From Phymatolithon calcareum (Eukaryota > Rhodophyta > Florideophyceae > Hapalidiales), in contig OZ345382.1 of the NCBI GenBank assembly GCA_977006965.1, positions 1,488,001 through 1,552,000 on the forward strand: DNA of 64,000 nucleotides. The letters are read 5' to 3'. The position numbers and the translations under genes were made by a program. The notes beneath the pieces were generated by a model, which was not told the origin of the DNA, ran no database searches, and saw nothing but the letters and a program-made list of their open reading frames with translations. This document shows positions 33,690 through 44,100 of the stretch, piece by piece; position 1 is the first letter of the stretch, and each line of letters begins with the position of its first letter.

Positions 33690-34500
33690 CGTGAGGATGA
33701 CGTGCAGCCGCGAAGAACGCTTGAGCGCAGATGAAGTTTCTAATGTGGGTGCCTTGGAGAATGGGTGCGTTTGTATGCCGCTGGAGTGGCACTTCATTCT
33801 TTCTTTGTCGGGTGCGAAATGTGCCCGGCGCTTCTTTTGGAATTGTATGTGAATTACAAACACACGCTTTCCGCGTATTGACGGCAGAGATTAGACGCTA
33901 ATGAAGCTGACGGGAAGATATGTTCTTGACTCAAGTTGAAGGACACGCATGTAGCCCTGTACCGTTCATCGCGTCGCCTTGTTCGTCGCCCAATACTTGC
34001 CCAATGGACTTTAATGCCATCTTTTTGATTTCTGATGCGAGCCTGCAGGTCCATGGTGTCTGTCAAGTGCATGCCAATTTTCGATCTGAATTAATCCTGG
34101 CGGAATGCTCGTTATGTGCAGTCTTCGCAGTGTTCTGAATACTCCGCCTACATGCTTCGTTTTCTTTGTCCTTTTTGCGTCCGAGATCGCTCGCATCCCT
34201 CATGATCGTTTTTCCGTAGCACTCAACTCAACATTTCTTCAGCATAAGCGAATTTCAAGTTTTGCTGCACTCCTTGTCCAACGAATTCTACAGCCCTCTT
34301 TTGGAGATTTCCACTGCAAATGCCGCGCGTGTTTTCTGCCAGCTTGAATAATAAACGGTGACGCCCAACATGGGCTTGCAACTAGTGAGAGATGGACGTC
34401 GTCTGCGAGCAGATAGCTTACAGAGAGAGTTTCGCAGAGATCTCTTGGGGTGTAATGTCGACCCTGACCGGGACGGATCATTGTGCTACTCCTTGGTCTT
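33690..34500 (+). repeat. R3 dispersed repeat, copy 1
   Basis: About 700 bp align with 54700-55370 in the same orientation. Shared text includes 'GTATGCCGCTGGAGTG', 'CACGCTTTCCGCGTATTGA', 'AATTAATCCTGGCGGAATGCTC' and 'GAGATCGCTCGCATCCCTCATG'. Indels occur, including an extra ~110 bp at about 34260-34370 in this copy. There is no open frame of note. It directly follows the ferredoxin gene. Confidence 0.75.
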
Positions 34501-35393
34501 TGTCACATCAGCGCAACTCGTGCGCATGCCATGACGTCACTGCATCGGAAGAATAACACCGCCGGATTCACACGCAGTTGCGCAGCCGTGGGGTAGCAGC
34601 AAGCGTGGGGGTGTTGTGGACACGGTAGCGTTGGGGCGAGCGTTGGATATGGCGGGCACGTGGCGCCAACTTTTTCGGTGCGCTGATGTGGTGAAATGAA
34701 GCAGCGGTCGATTCGATTTGGGGCGCGCCACCGTCGAACCTTGTTCTCCGCGGGCAGGGTTGTGGACGGCCACAGTAGCATACGAGGCGGCCTTGACAGA
34801 GAAGTTCAAGCTGCGTATGGACGCGCGACGGGAGGTGGTCGTGGAAGTTTGGCGGAGACTGTTGCGCTGATAGGGGCGGAGAGCGTGCATCCGGTGGCGA
34901 GAAGAGCATAGCTGTTCCAGTCGATGAGCCTCAGGTGGTGGAGTGTACGTTAATTTTTGACGACATGGCTCATTCGCGACGCGAATTAAGGCCTCATGCA
35001 TGACTTCCACGAAGTGACCATTCGCGCGTTCGAAGGTTGGCAAGGCATTTGGCATTGCATGCCACCAGCATGATGAGTTGCGGTGCTGTGGAGTTGGTTG
35101 ACACAGGCTTTTCGTGTTTCTTATTGAATGGGCGCAAAGTAATCACCTGCACAGGAGACTGAGGAGGGCACGACATGGATAACAGTGCGACAGAAGCTGT
35201 AAATAGGAGGCTGCGCAGCGCGCCCAACAAGTGAAACCGCTTCACTGGACTTGTCTTTCTTCGGCGTCAAACTACTGTAGTGTTAGGCTTGAGTTGATAT
35301 CGTTCGAGCGTTGAAACCGTTCACGGATGAGAGGAGACAAACGATATTTTTACGCATAGCGCCGATGCGAAACGGAGGTGCTGCAGCCTTTAT
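34501..35393. other. Intergenic region between R3 and the NLR gene; no convincing gene
   Basis: A 172-codon minus-strand frame (35055-34537) and a GTG-started frame with a signal-peptide-like start (35245-34994) are present. Neither shows a domain or supports an ATG start, so neither is annotated. The left part of the NLR 3' end lies to the right. Confidence 0.4.
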
Positions 35394-38300
35394 TTATTCA
35401 TCTTTCACCATTAAATGACATATAGCGACTGCCCCACTATGCAGTCCACCAACAAACAATTTGCTTGCTTCACTGTATTGCCAGGAGGAAGGACGAGTGA
35501 ACGGGAAATTCCCAAGCAGAGTGTCTTCTGCGGGTACGTTCGCGTAAACCAAGTAATTGCGGCTGTATGCTTCTGCCGTATATGCGGGGAAAGAACGTGG
35601 CCATACATGCGGCGTTTGCTGTCCACAACTCCGGATAATCTCCTCCGCTTCCTTGTCCGTCACGTCATACTTAGTGTCCCTGTCCTGCTCGCTCGACGTT
35701 TCATCTTGAGAAGCACCCGATCCTTGGCCCGATTTCCAAACACAAGATCGCGTGTCTCGATTCCAAACGATGACTACGTCACCAAAGTCTCGAAACACAA
35801 CGTGCGATCCGTCACAGCTTTCAGATACCGCATCAACAATCGTCTCGTGGCCGATCAAGTCATCTTCGATTTGCATTCCTGATTCGACGTCCCAAATGCG
35901 AACAGTTTTGTCCAAGGATCCCGACACGATCCGTTGACCATTCGAGCTGAACGAAACACTTCTCACCCCATCTCTGTGACCTTGAAAAGCGTTCCCAATT
36001 TGAGTAAACGTCTTCGCGTCCCAAACTCGAACAGTTTTGTCACTAGAACCGGAGACCACCTGTCGCCCGTCAGGACTGAACGAAACGGACCACACCAAAT
36101 CTGTGTGCCCTTCCATTGGGCCACCAATCTGATTGCCCGTTCGAGAGTCCCACAAACGTACCGTTCCATCTTCCGACGCAGACGCAATTCGAAGCCCGCC
36201 AGGGCTTATCGCAACGGAGAACACCCGTGCGGAATGTCCATATTCAAACTCACTTCCTTCGGTTTCCACGCGTGTGTCCCAAAATTCATTGCGAACAGTA
36301 CCATCGTGAGACCCGGAAAATATTGTTTCCCCGTTAGGAGAATACACAACACTTGTCACGTAGCCGTGCACATTTGCGGATGTCCACGTACTGCTCCCAC
36401 TGTTGGCGTCCCACAACCGAACAGTGCCATCATAGGATCCTGACGCGATTTGATGTCCATCAGGACTGAATCTAACACACATCACCCAATTTGTGTGTCC
36501 TTTAAACGAATGACCGATGCTCATCCATGCCCCCGTGTCCCATACACGAATAGTTCTGTCCCTTGACCCCGTCACCAACCGCTGGCCCGTCCCACTGAAC
36601 GCAACAGATCTTATGCAATTACTGTGCGCGTCCGCATCTTCGAAAATAGAATTCCCCGTGCAAACGTCCAGTACTTTCAGTGCTCCATCCGACAGACCGA
36701 TTGCAACCGATTGGTCGTCATTCGAAACGGCGACACACTTAACACTACACTGCTGTACGACTTCTCGAATCTGTGCACCGCTGCTCGCCTCCCAAATCAT
36801 CAACTTGCCATCATTCGAGCACGAAAATATCTTCTCGCCATCGCTGCTAACAGTAACACCGATCACCCCCTTCCTGTGCCCTTTGAGAACACGCACTGGC
36901 GACTCACATGTCTCCCATTCCCACACTGCGATCGATTTGTCACACGACCCAGAGACTACTGTTTTTGATGAAGCAGCAAACGATACGCAGTATACATTAT
37001 CAGTGTGTCCTTTCAGCCGCTTTAGTATGTCACCTGTCGACGCATCTGCCACGACAACATCACGACCTGCTCCTGCCGCGACAAAACGTCCACACGGAGA
37101 GCAATCAACTGTCCAGCACTCTCCTCGCACGGGGATCTCCATGCTCTGCGCGCTCCGCGGATCTGGGAAAAACGCGTTCACCGGTCGCAAATACGGCTTT
37201 GGTGTGTGCCATTCCACGCTTTTCAAGTACGCGTCAACAACTGCATTCTCCATCCTTGACTTCAACAGCCGCCCACACACTTGCAACAGAAACGGTCGTT
37301 GTCCTTCCGTTAATCCTCCCCACGACAATTGTATCCCTTTCCAAAGCAATTCGAAGCTCTCTCTCACTCTTTGTGGAATAACTTCGTCCCCAAGCCCCAG
37401 CAGACAGTCAAACTCCGATTTCAGTGCCAGCATTCCACCCATCTCACCACGTCTGTATGTCCAACGCGCATCCAACAAAAGAGCCCCAAGCTCCATCATC
37501 AAATCTGCACAGACCAGGTGTCTCCCAAGCTCCATAAGAATATATCCGTCTTCTCCGACCGACCACCACGGTCTCGGTTTCTGCTCCAACAACTTTCGTT
37601 CAAATGAATCACCTTCATCTGTAATCACTGAATCTTCACATGTGCTCGCTTCCGGTGCCATATATCCGTTCAAAAGTTGTACGTGCCATACCGAACTTGT
37701 TTTCACTATTTCCGCCTGTCGTCTACAAAAGTCCAATTGTAGATCGTGCAGCATGAGACCACCTTCTTTCCTCCGCCCTTCTCCATCTTTCCGAAACGTG
37801 AGCTTGCAAAGACTCAACCCGCTGAGAAGGCGCACGACACCCAAAGCAAATGCCTTGTCCACTTTCCACATTCGGCTCAGGACTGAAATTGGCACCCAAG
37901 CCTGGTTTCGCACAACGCACAGACTTGTGTACAGATCGGCGATCGTGTGGTCCACCACAACATCACGTGTTCTCTGCAGCTTTACAAATCCTGCTTCCAC
38001 GATTTTAAGGCTGACGGCGAGTTCTGCGTTCAAGCTCTGGCCTCCAGGCCCTTGCTCTTCGCCAAGTTCAATGCTCTGTTCCTCCAGCAGTGAAGCATAC
38101 TCGCCACATGCACCCTCAAAATCCCCATCTTCACTTACGAGGAAACCAACTGCGCTTCCTGCAACTGCCAGCGCTATCGGCAACCCGCCGCAAATCGTTA
38201 GGATCCTCACAATACTCTTTCTCACCTCTCCGGTGAGTTCTGCAAGCCCGTACTTTGCAGCATCTTGTCTCGCATGCGACATGAACATCCTCACAGACAC

Positions 38301-39437
38301 GTCCCCTAGTGCCTCTCTTGGCGAGAAATCGACACGGCGTCCAGCAGAGTGCGCTATGTGCGTACTCCTAGTCGTTATTGCCATCCGGCTCTCCGCACAG
38401 CTCCTCAACAGCTGGCTAATATCATTTAAAAACCCCGTTTTGTTCTCGTCCGTAGGCCACAGGTCATCCACAAGAAAAAGACAAATTTTCCCATCGAACC
38501 ACGCCACCGCGTAATCAATAACTTCCCGCAGCGACTCGGATTCCTCCACCGCAGACACAGATGTTGATGCCCCCGTAAGACGCATTATTTTCGCCACTTC
38601 TTCTCTTGCCGTCACGAATGTTGCTTTTTGACCGAGAATCATGTATTGAATCCCGTCCGGAAAACGTGTGCAAATGTCGTCATCAAACGCAAGTCCCTGC
38701 ATTGCAACTGTCTTCCCAACTCCCGCCATTCCGACCACACCGTGCGCAGGCGTAATGACTCCAGTCGCCGCCGTCATTGTCGACGAAGAGTCCGGCGATA
38801 AAATGGATTCCTTCAAAATTCCTTCGGGAGTACACGGCTTTCCATCCTCGTCCTTTACATCAAAATTCAGGGTTGTGCCTTGGGGGAGTTTCGGCGTGCT
38901 CGCTCCCACTCGATACTCTTCTTTCTCGTTAACGGTCAATCCCAAGTTGTCCAGCTTGCTTACAACGACATCAATGTTCTCTTCCGTGACCAATGTCGGA
39001 ATCAGAGTTCCCATCTTGGTCGAGGCGTTCTGCACTTGCTGTTGGATGTCTTTCATGGTCTCGCTTAAAGCTGTGGCTCGGGTTATTCGTCGAAACAAAG
39101 ACTTCACTTTAGACGATGCCCCACCTGAACTTCCCTTAAAAGCATGTCCGCAACCTTCCTCCAACGATGAGTCGCATTTATTCAGAATGTCGCGCACCGC
39201 CTTAACGTCTTCCAGAAAGGCAGAACGGATGCGAGTAGGGGCGGACGTTGGCCCCGATCCAATATTTGTCTCCACAGCTCCTATTTGTCCCATCAGCTTG
39301 TCCAGATCATCGCTCAACCCTTGGAACGTGCCACGTCCCCGCTTAACGTTGCCGATTCGCGTCTTGATGCTATTTACAGCATAACGCACTTCCGCGATGA
39401 TGCCAGTTACCGAAGCTACGCCGCCGACAATTTCCAT
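35394..39437 (-). CDS. NLR-like STAND receptor: N-terminal helical domain, NB-ARC, WD40 propellers
   Basis: The frame is open from 39638, but MEIVGGVASVTGIIAEV at 39437 is the likely start, giving 1,347 residues and no intron. Residues ~1-150 are helical, like the HeLo/CC-type N-termini of fungal and plant STAND proteins. The nucleotide-binding domain has a P-loop GMAGVGKT (236-243), Walker B LFLVDDLW (320-327), sensor ITTRS (354-358), GLPIAL (418-423) and an MHD-like LHD (563-565). A helical linker follows to ~765, then 11 or 12 WD40 repeats (about 770-1245, plus one near the C-terminus) with repeated GSxDxTVRxWD text. Such proteins are ligand-gated ATPase switches, often immune or cell-death sensors, with WD40 in place of LRRs as sensor. 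The sensing role is an inference. A fragment of a paralogue lies at 17424-17780. A Copia element sits 140 bp upstream of the start. Confidence 0.9.
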   Translation of the reverse strand: MEIVGGVASVTGIIAEVRYAVNSIKTRIGNVKRGRGTFQGLSDDLDKLMGQIGAVETNIGSGPTSAPTRIRSAFLEDVKAVRDILNKCDSSLEEGCGHAFKGSSGGASSKVKSLFRRITRATALSETMKDIQQQVQNASTKMGTLIPTLVTEENIDVVVSKLDNLGLTVNEKEEYRVGASTPKLPQGTTLNFDVKDEDGKPCTPEGILKESILSPDSSSTMTAATGVITPAHGVVGMAGVGKTVAMQGLAFDDDICTRFPDGIQYMILGQKATFVTAREEVAKIMRLTGASTSVSAVEESESLREVIDYAVAWFDGKICLFLVDDLWPTDENKTGFLNDISQLLRSCAESRMAITTRSTHIAHSAGRRVDFSPREALGDVSVRMFMSHARQDAAKYGLAELTGEVRKSIVRILTICGGLPIALAVAGSAVGFLVSEDGDFEGACGEYASLLEEQSIELGEEQGPGGQSLNAELAVSLKIVEAGFVKLQRTRDVVVDHTIADLYTSLCVVRNQAWVPISVLSRMWKVDKAFALGVVRLLSGLSLCKLTFRKDGEGRRKEGGLMLHDLQLDFCRRQAEIVKTSSVWHVQLLNGYMAPEASTCEDSVITDEGDSFERKLLEQKPRPWWSVGEDGYILMELGRHLVCADLMMELGALLLDARWTYRRGEMGGMLALKSEFDCLLGLGDEVIPQRVRESFELLWKGIQLSWGGLTEGQRPFLLQVCGRLLKSRMENAVVDAYLKSVEWHTPKPYLRPVNAFFPDPRSAQSMEIPVRGECWTVDCSPCGRFVAAGAGRDVVVADASTGDILKRLKGHTDNVYCVSFAASSKTVVSGSCDKSIAVWEWETCESPVRVLKGHRKGVIGVTVSSDGEKIFSCSNDGKLMIWEASSGAQIREVVQQCSVKCVAVSNDDQSVAIGLSDGALKVLDVCTGNSIFEDADAHSNCIRSVAFSGTGQRLVTGSRDRTIRVWDTGAWMSIGHSFKGHTNWVMCVRFSPDGHQIASGSYDGTVRLWDANSGSSTWTSANVHGYVTSVVYSPNGETIFSGSHDGTVRNEFWDTRVETEGSEFEYGHSARVFSVAISPGGLRIASASEDGTVRLWDSRTGNQIGGPMEGHTDLVWSVSFSPDGRQVVSGSSDKTVRVWDAKTFTQIGNAFQGHRDGVRSVSFSSNGQRIVSGSLDKTVRIWDVESGMQIEDDLIGHETIVDAVSESCDGSHVVFRDFGDVVIVWNRDTRSCVWKSGQGSGASQDETSSEQDRDTKYDVTDKEAEEIIRSCGQQTPHVWPRSFPAYTAEAYSRNYLVYANVPAEDTLLGNFPFTRPSSWQYSEASKLFVGGLHSGAVAICHLMVKDE

Positions 39438-39576
39438 GTTGACGTTGCCTACGCGGTGGACTGCAGCCGGTTCGGCGGAAGTGGCGAAGTCGGTTGAGGT
39501 ACAGTAGGCGGCGTTGCTGCTCGCTGAGCAGCTTGGGGGCTTCCGCTGAAGTGGAGAACGCTGTCTACAATCACAC

Positions 39577-39910
39577 TGTTGATCATATCGATACACGTGG
39601 CATTTATCATAAGAAGATATTTTTGTGTTAGTGATCATACTTCAATCTCGCGCCGACATATATGCACGCGCCGAACTTCTCGTTCAGGAGAAGAGAGGCA
39701 GAAGAAGACGCGCACACTTACCTTTCTGCTCTTTGCCCTTTTCGTTCTTGGAGTCGTGTCGGCGCATTCTGTGTGCGCCGACTATATGAATAAATACCGG
39801 AGGCTCGTTTCTTTCCTCCGGGGGTTTTGTGCCCTATTATTCGCCGCGTACGCGTGCACGTGTCATTCCCTACACTGTGATACGTGTACTATCCTATACA
39901 ACATACAACA
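39577..39910 (+). repeat. 5' LTR of the Copia element
   Basis: TGTTGATCATATCG... to ...ACATACAACA. It contains CTATATG at about 39782-39788 and AATAAA at 39789-39794, plausible promoter and polyadenylation signals. It differs from the 3' LTR at position 5 (G versus T) and near position 309 (A versus C). Confidence 0.97.
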
Positions 39911-39911
39911 G

Positions 39912-39923
39912 TTATGGGCCCAG
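39912..39923 (+). promoter_or_regulatory. Primer-binding site overlapping the gag start codon
   Basis: TTATGGGCCCAG, one base after the 5' LTR, is the exact complement of CTGGGCCCATAA from the anticodon arm of initiator tRNA-Met. Minus-strand cDNA would therefore start from a tRNA 5' half cut in the anticodon loop, as shown for Drosophila copia. The gag ATG (39914-39916) is inside this site. Confidence 0.85.
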
Positions 39924-41191
39924 GGTCTGAGACAAGTGCCGTACGCGGCATCGCCGATCCGCCGAATTTCTCCCCCCGCTAGGATCTCTACGCCTGGCGG
40001 AAGAGTGTCGAGAACTGGGTCGACTTAATTACGGTCGGAGCTGCAAGAGGCGAAGACAAGCATTATAAAACTGTCTTCGTCACTCTCGGTCGTCACCTCT
40101 ATGACCGAGCTCTTCCACTTGCGCAGCAGTCGATCGTTGATCATGCACAGGAGAGCAAGTTGATCGACTACAAGCAAGACGACCAGGTCGCCGCCGTCTG
40201 GGAGATTGTGGATCTCATTGCGGTTGACCCTCCCATCGTCGTCATCACTCGCTTGATCAACTCGTTCAACAGAGTTGTGAAGTGCAAGCGAAACAAGAAC
40301 GAGTCGCTCACCCAGTTTGTTTCTCGGTTTCATGGTCTTGCTTCGCAGCACTTAATCCATGCAGGGGTTTCTTCTTCATCCCAAGTGGGCGAAGTTCTCG
40401 CTATAACGTTACTTGGGAACGCCAATCTTGGAGAGACTACTCATCAGAGCGCGAAGATTCAGTTAATCAACGCTGCTCAGTCTCGAAAGGATAAGGAGAA
40501 GAAGGCACCATATGCTCTGACAGATCGAGACTCCAAGGACTTAGAGAAGGTGAAGGAAACGCTCTCGTCCGGATTGGCACTTAGTCAAGTGATCGAAGAT
40601 GAGGACATTCCTTCCCCAACTGAGAAGCTCCAACAAGTGCATTCAGTTATCAATCAAGCACTTGAGCTGCTCACTGGAGTCATTAACAGGTCAACAGCTC
40701 CTCCGGAAGCTCAGAGAGGATCGTCACGCCGAAGCTCAGCTGCACCTCCCAGAGCTCCAATCACTCTTGATGACGCTTTCTCCGTTATTCGATCTCTTGA
40801 GCAGTCAAGTACTGAACAGAACAAGACTATTTTCACTCGAGAGGAAATTAACTCTATGGTGCAGTCTGCCATGTTGGCTGGTTTCAGAGATCTCAGAGCA
40901 GAACGCTCAATTCCTCCCCTAAACCCGCCGAAAAAGAAGCAGACTGCTTCTGGATCGATGCTTTCCTCCACACCTTCGCAACCAAAATCATCAAAGGTGC
41001 AAAAGTTACAGAAACGGACAAATCATAGATTCTGTTTCGACTGTGCAGCCGAAGATCACATTCGAGGAGACACTTCTTGTAAATCTCCTAGCTTCTTCAC
41101 CAAAAAGCGTCGTAAGGAAGGCAAATACAATGAGACAGGTTCAAAAGGCAATGAAAAAGATGGAATGAATTTTTTCCGCAGGGGCTCCTAG
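39914..41191 (+). CDS. gag: Copia gag (capsid/nucleocapsid), with one internal stop
   Basis: ATG at 39914 starts MGPGSETSAV. The 425-codon frame is open to the TAG at 41189-41191 except for TAG at 39980-39982 (codon 23), where the older relative has Glu. A next in-frame start is available at 40160 only if translation re-initiates. The capsid-like domain (IVDLIAVDPPIVVITRLINSFN..., LTQFVSRFHGLASQHLIHAGVS) matches the truncated relative. Codons ~374-389 form a zinc knuckle CFDCAAEDHIRGDTSC with spacing C-x2-C-x4-H-x6-C, wider than the usual C-x2-C-x4-H-x4-C. Gag would assemble virus-like particles around the element's RNA. Confidence 0.9.
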
Positions 41192-44100
41192 TCCAGAGAA
41201 GTTTCAATTCTGGACAGGGGGCCGTTTCTGACCTATGTCCAATGTCAAGGGATCCAAATCCATTGATAGACACAGGCTGTGGTCGAAATGTTGGTGGTGT
41301 TCGTTCAGCCGCCGCCTTATGCATCGCTTTGAACATTCCTCTTGAACTGCATCCGCTTGATTGTGAACCATTTTACCACGGATATGGCATGAATTGCAGT
41401 GATGCAAAAATTGTCTTCGCTCTGTGGAAGCTACCGCTTGTTGATCTCAATGGCACTCGCTTTGAAATGCCATTCTATGTTGTTTTGGGAGATGGACTAC
41501 TTCTTGTTGGAAATGACGCTCTAAATCAATCCGATCTTATCAACAGCAAAGAAGTCCTGATTACTCCCCCCAATGTTGCAAAACTCTCTTCTGTGGAACT
41601 TACTCTGCCAATTTATAACGTCGAAGTGGACGGAGTAGTTCGCACATTTCTTATGGTCGTTCCGTCGCAGAAGAAGTCTTTTTCGCACTATTTCTCCTCA
41701 GTGAAATCATTGCATGCATCAATCGCCCGGCTCGATACGTCAAAATTTAATGAAGGGCGATATTGCAAATGGTTCGCCTACAAGCTTCACCTTTTTACTC
41801 ATTTCTCCTTGCCGGACATGATTCTCATTTGTCAGCAAGCGAGTATATTGACGCCTACATTAGGGCAAGCATTGGAAATGGCGATTCAAAAGTGCACCAG
41901 TTGCAAAACTACTGGGAGACCAAGCAGTGCGAAGAAAGTGTCATTCGACAAGCTTCTTCGTACGTTCAACGACCACGTCCAGATTGACTTCTTATTCATC
42001 CAAGAACTTGGTGGAAATCCAATTCTCCACGCCAGGGATAAGGCGACTGGATATTCTGAAACAAGACTTCTTTCCTCCAAGGATATGGATATTGCGTCTG
42101 AAGTCTTTCAAAAATTGTGGGTTTATTCGCATGGACCTCCTAGGATTGTTTCTGGTGATCCAGAATTCAAAAACTCCACATTCATTCGCGCTCTTGAATC
42201 ATGCGGAACAAGTTTTGAGCCTCGCCCTGCTCGACGTCACAACAAAATCGGTATCGTCGAGGCAAAGCATAATAGTCTTCGTCTTCTCGTCCAGCGATTG
42301 ACGAAAGACGCAGAGCGTTTTAAGGCTCTACATGGCATTCCAATTCCATGCTCTGCTATTCTCTCGAAAGCTACATTCCTTGGTAATGTATTGCGAGGAA
42401 ATGCAAAACTCAGCAGCTTTGAACTTGCTCGAGGATATCACCCTTCTATTGCTGGTTTGCCTCAAACTGCAGTCTCGAAGGAAATATTCGATGCACATCA
42501 AGAACAAATGGCTCGAAGAGCCATATCTCGCATGCTGTCCTCGAGAGCCCCGAGCTTGATCAAGAAAAATCTTCTACCAAAAGGTACACCTGTATACTAT
42601 TTCGTTAAAGGGAATAAGCAAGGAATATGGAACATCGGATTTGTTGCTGACGCGAAAGAACACTTGGTTGAGGTATCTCGAAATTCTAAGGGCTCTGGTC
42701 ATAAGATTCTTGTGGCATATGAAGACATTCGTATGGTGCCTTCTACGTCCTTACTGTACAAGATGGAAAATATCGAGCTCGACCTCAATCAAGAGAATGA
42801 TGACTTGCGACCCGTTCCTATGTCGATATCAACATCAACTTCATCATCAGCTACTCAGCATTCAGAAGAAGCTGTGCTCTGGGCTATTCATCCACTCTCG
42901 CGGTCTCTCTTCTCGAAATCAGTTCATTCGAAGACTTTCGATGGACAATCTTTCGATATCGATTCGCCGACATCTAATGACTCACCCGGAAAAGATATTG
43001 GAGAATACTCATTCAGGCCTCCATCGGAACTTCCTCTTGAATTACATTCTAGTGAGGACAAAATTCTGGAAAAGGTCAAGGATAATATTGGGGATAATCC
43101 TGCGACAGAGTTTCAATTACAATTTTTTCCTCATTGGCTGCTAAAGAAGGCTATGGATGTCGAGAAGGAGAAGTACAAAAAATCTGTCGAAGTGGTCTCA
43201 ATCAGAGACATACCGTGTTCTGCCAATGTTATTTCGTCTCATCACTTTTTCACGCTGAAAAAGGACGAACATATTGGGAAATTCAAGCTGAAATGCTGAA
43301 TGGTCCCTCATGGAAATCAAGATTCTATGAAGGACATACTTCGATCTGATTCGTCTACTGCTCAGTTTCCAGTCATACGAACAGTACTATCGATGGCTAC
43401 TTTACATCGGCTCCAACTCGCTAAAATCGACATATCCGGTGCTTATTTGCAAGCTAAGGACATAGAGCGAGACATCTATGTGAGGCCTCCATCCTCTTGG
43501 ATGACATATCCTGGTGAGCGATGGAAACTACTAAAGCCTGCGTATGGTTTGGTCGATTCTGGAAGGCTATGGCAGATTGACGTAGAAGTATGGATGCTTT
43601 CCTACTACAAGCTTCAACAGATTCCTGGTTTTCCGCAGCTATTCGTACTGCGAGAGTCGAAACGTCGTCCAGATCTGTTCATTAGTAAGGTTGTCGACGA
43701 CTTCCTTCTGGCTGGAAATCCATCTCAAATACACCGTTTCCACAATTCTTTATCCGCGGAGTACAAGGTTTGATTATTTAATCCCCATCCTCCTTTTGTC
43801 TTCAATCGTCTACGTATTGATGTCAACGCCAATGGCGATATTCGAGCATCAATGGAAGAGTTCATGGAGACTATAAAGCCTCTTGACATTTCTCGTCTGA
43901 GGCGCAAGCAAAACAATGATAAGGCCAGTTCAGACGAAATTACAAGCTTTCTTTCGGTTACCGGTAAGCTTAACTTTCTTGGCCACGGTGTTTTGCCTGT
44001 CGCTGGATTTGTGGCAAGCCATTATCAGCAACGGATAAGTCGATTAACCGTGGCTGATATGCGAGAATTGAACTCCGCTCTTAAAGAAGTGCAGAACCTG

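Noticed and set aside
34537-35245. Minus-strand ORFs of 172 and 83 codons, one with a signal-peptide-like start
   Set aside because: The second begins with GTG, not ATG; neither has a domain or homologue in the window.
36517-38514. 665-codon plus-strand ORF
   Set aside because: It lies entirely opposite the NLR-WD40 gene, has no domain and no ATG-supported start, and is a shadow of the minus-strand coding sequence.
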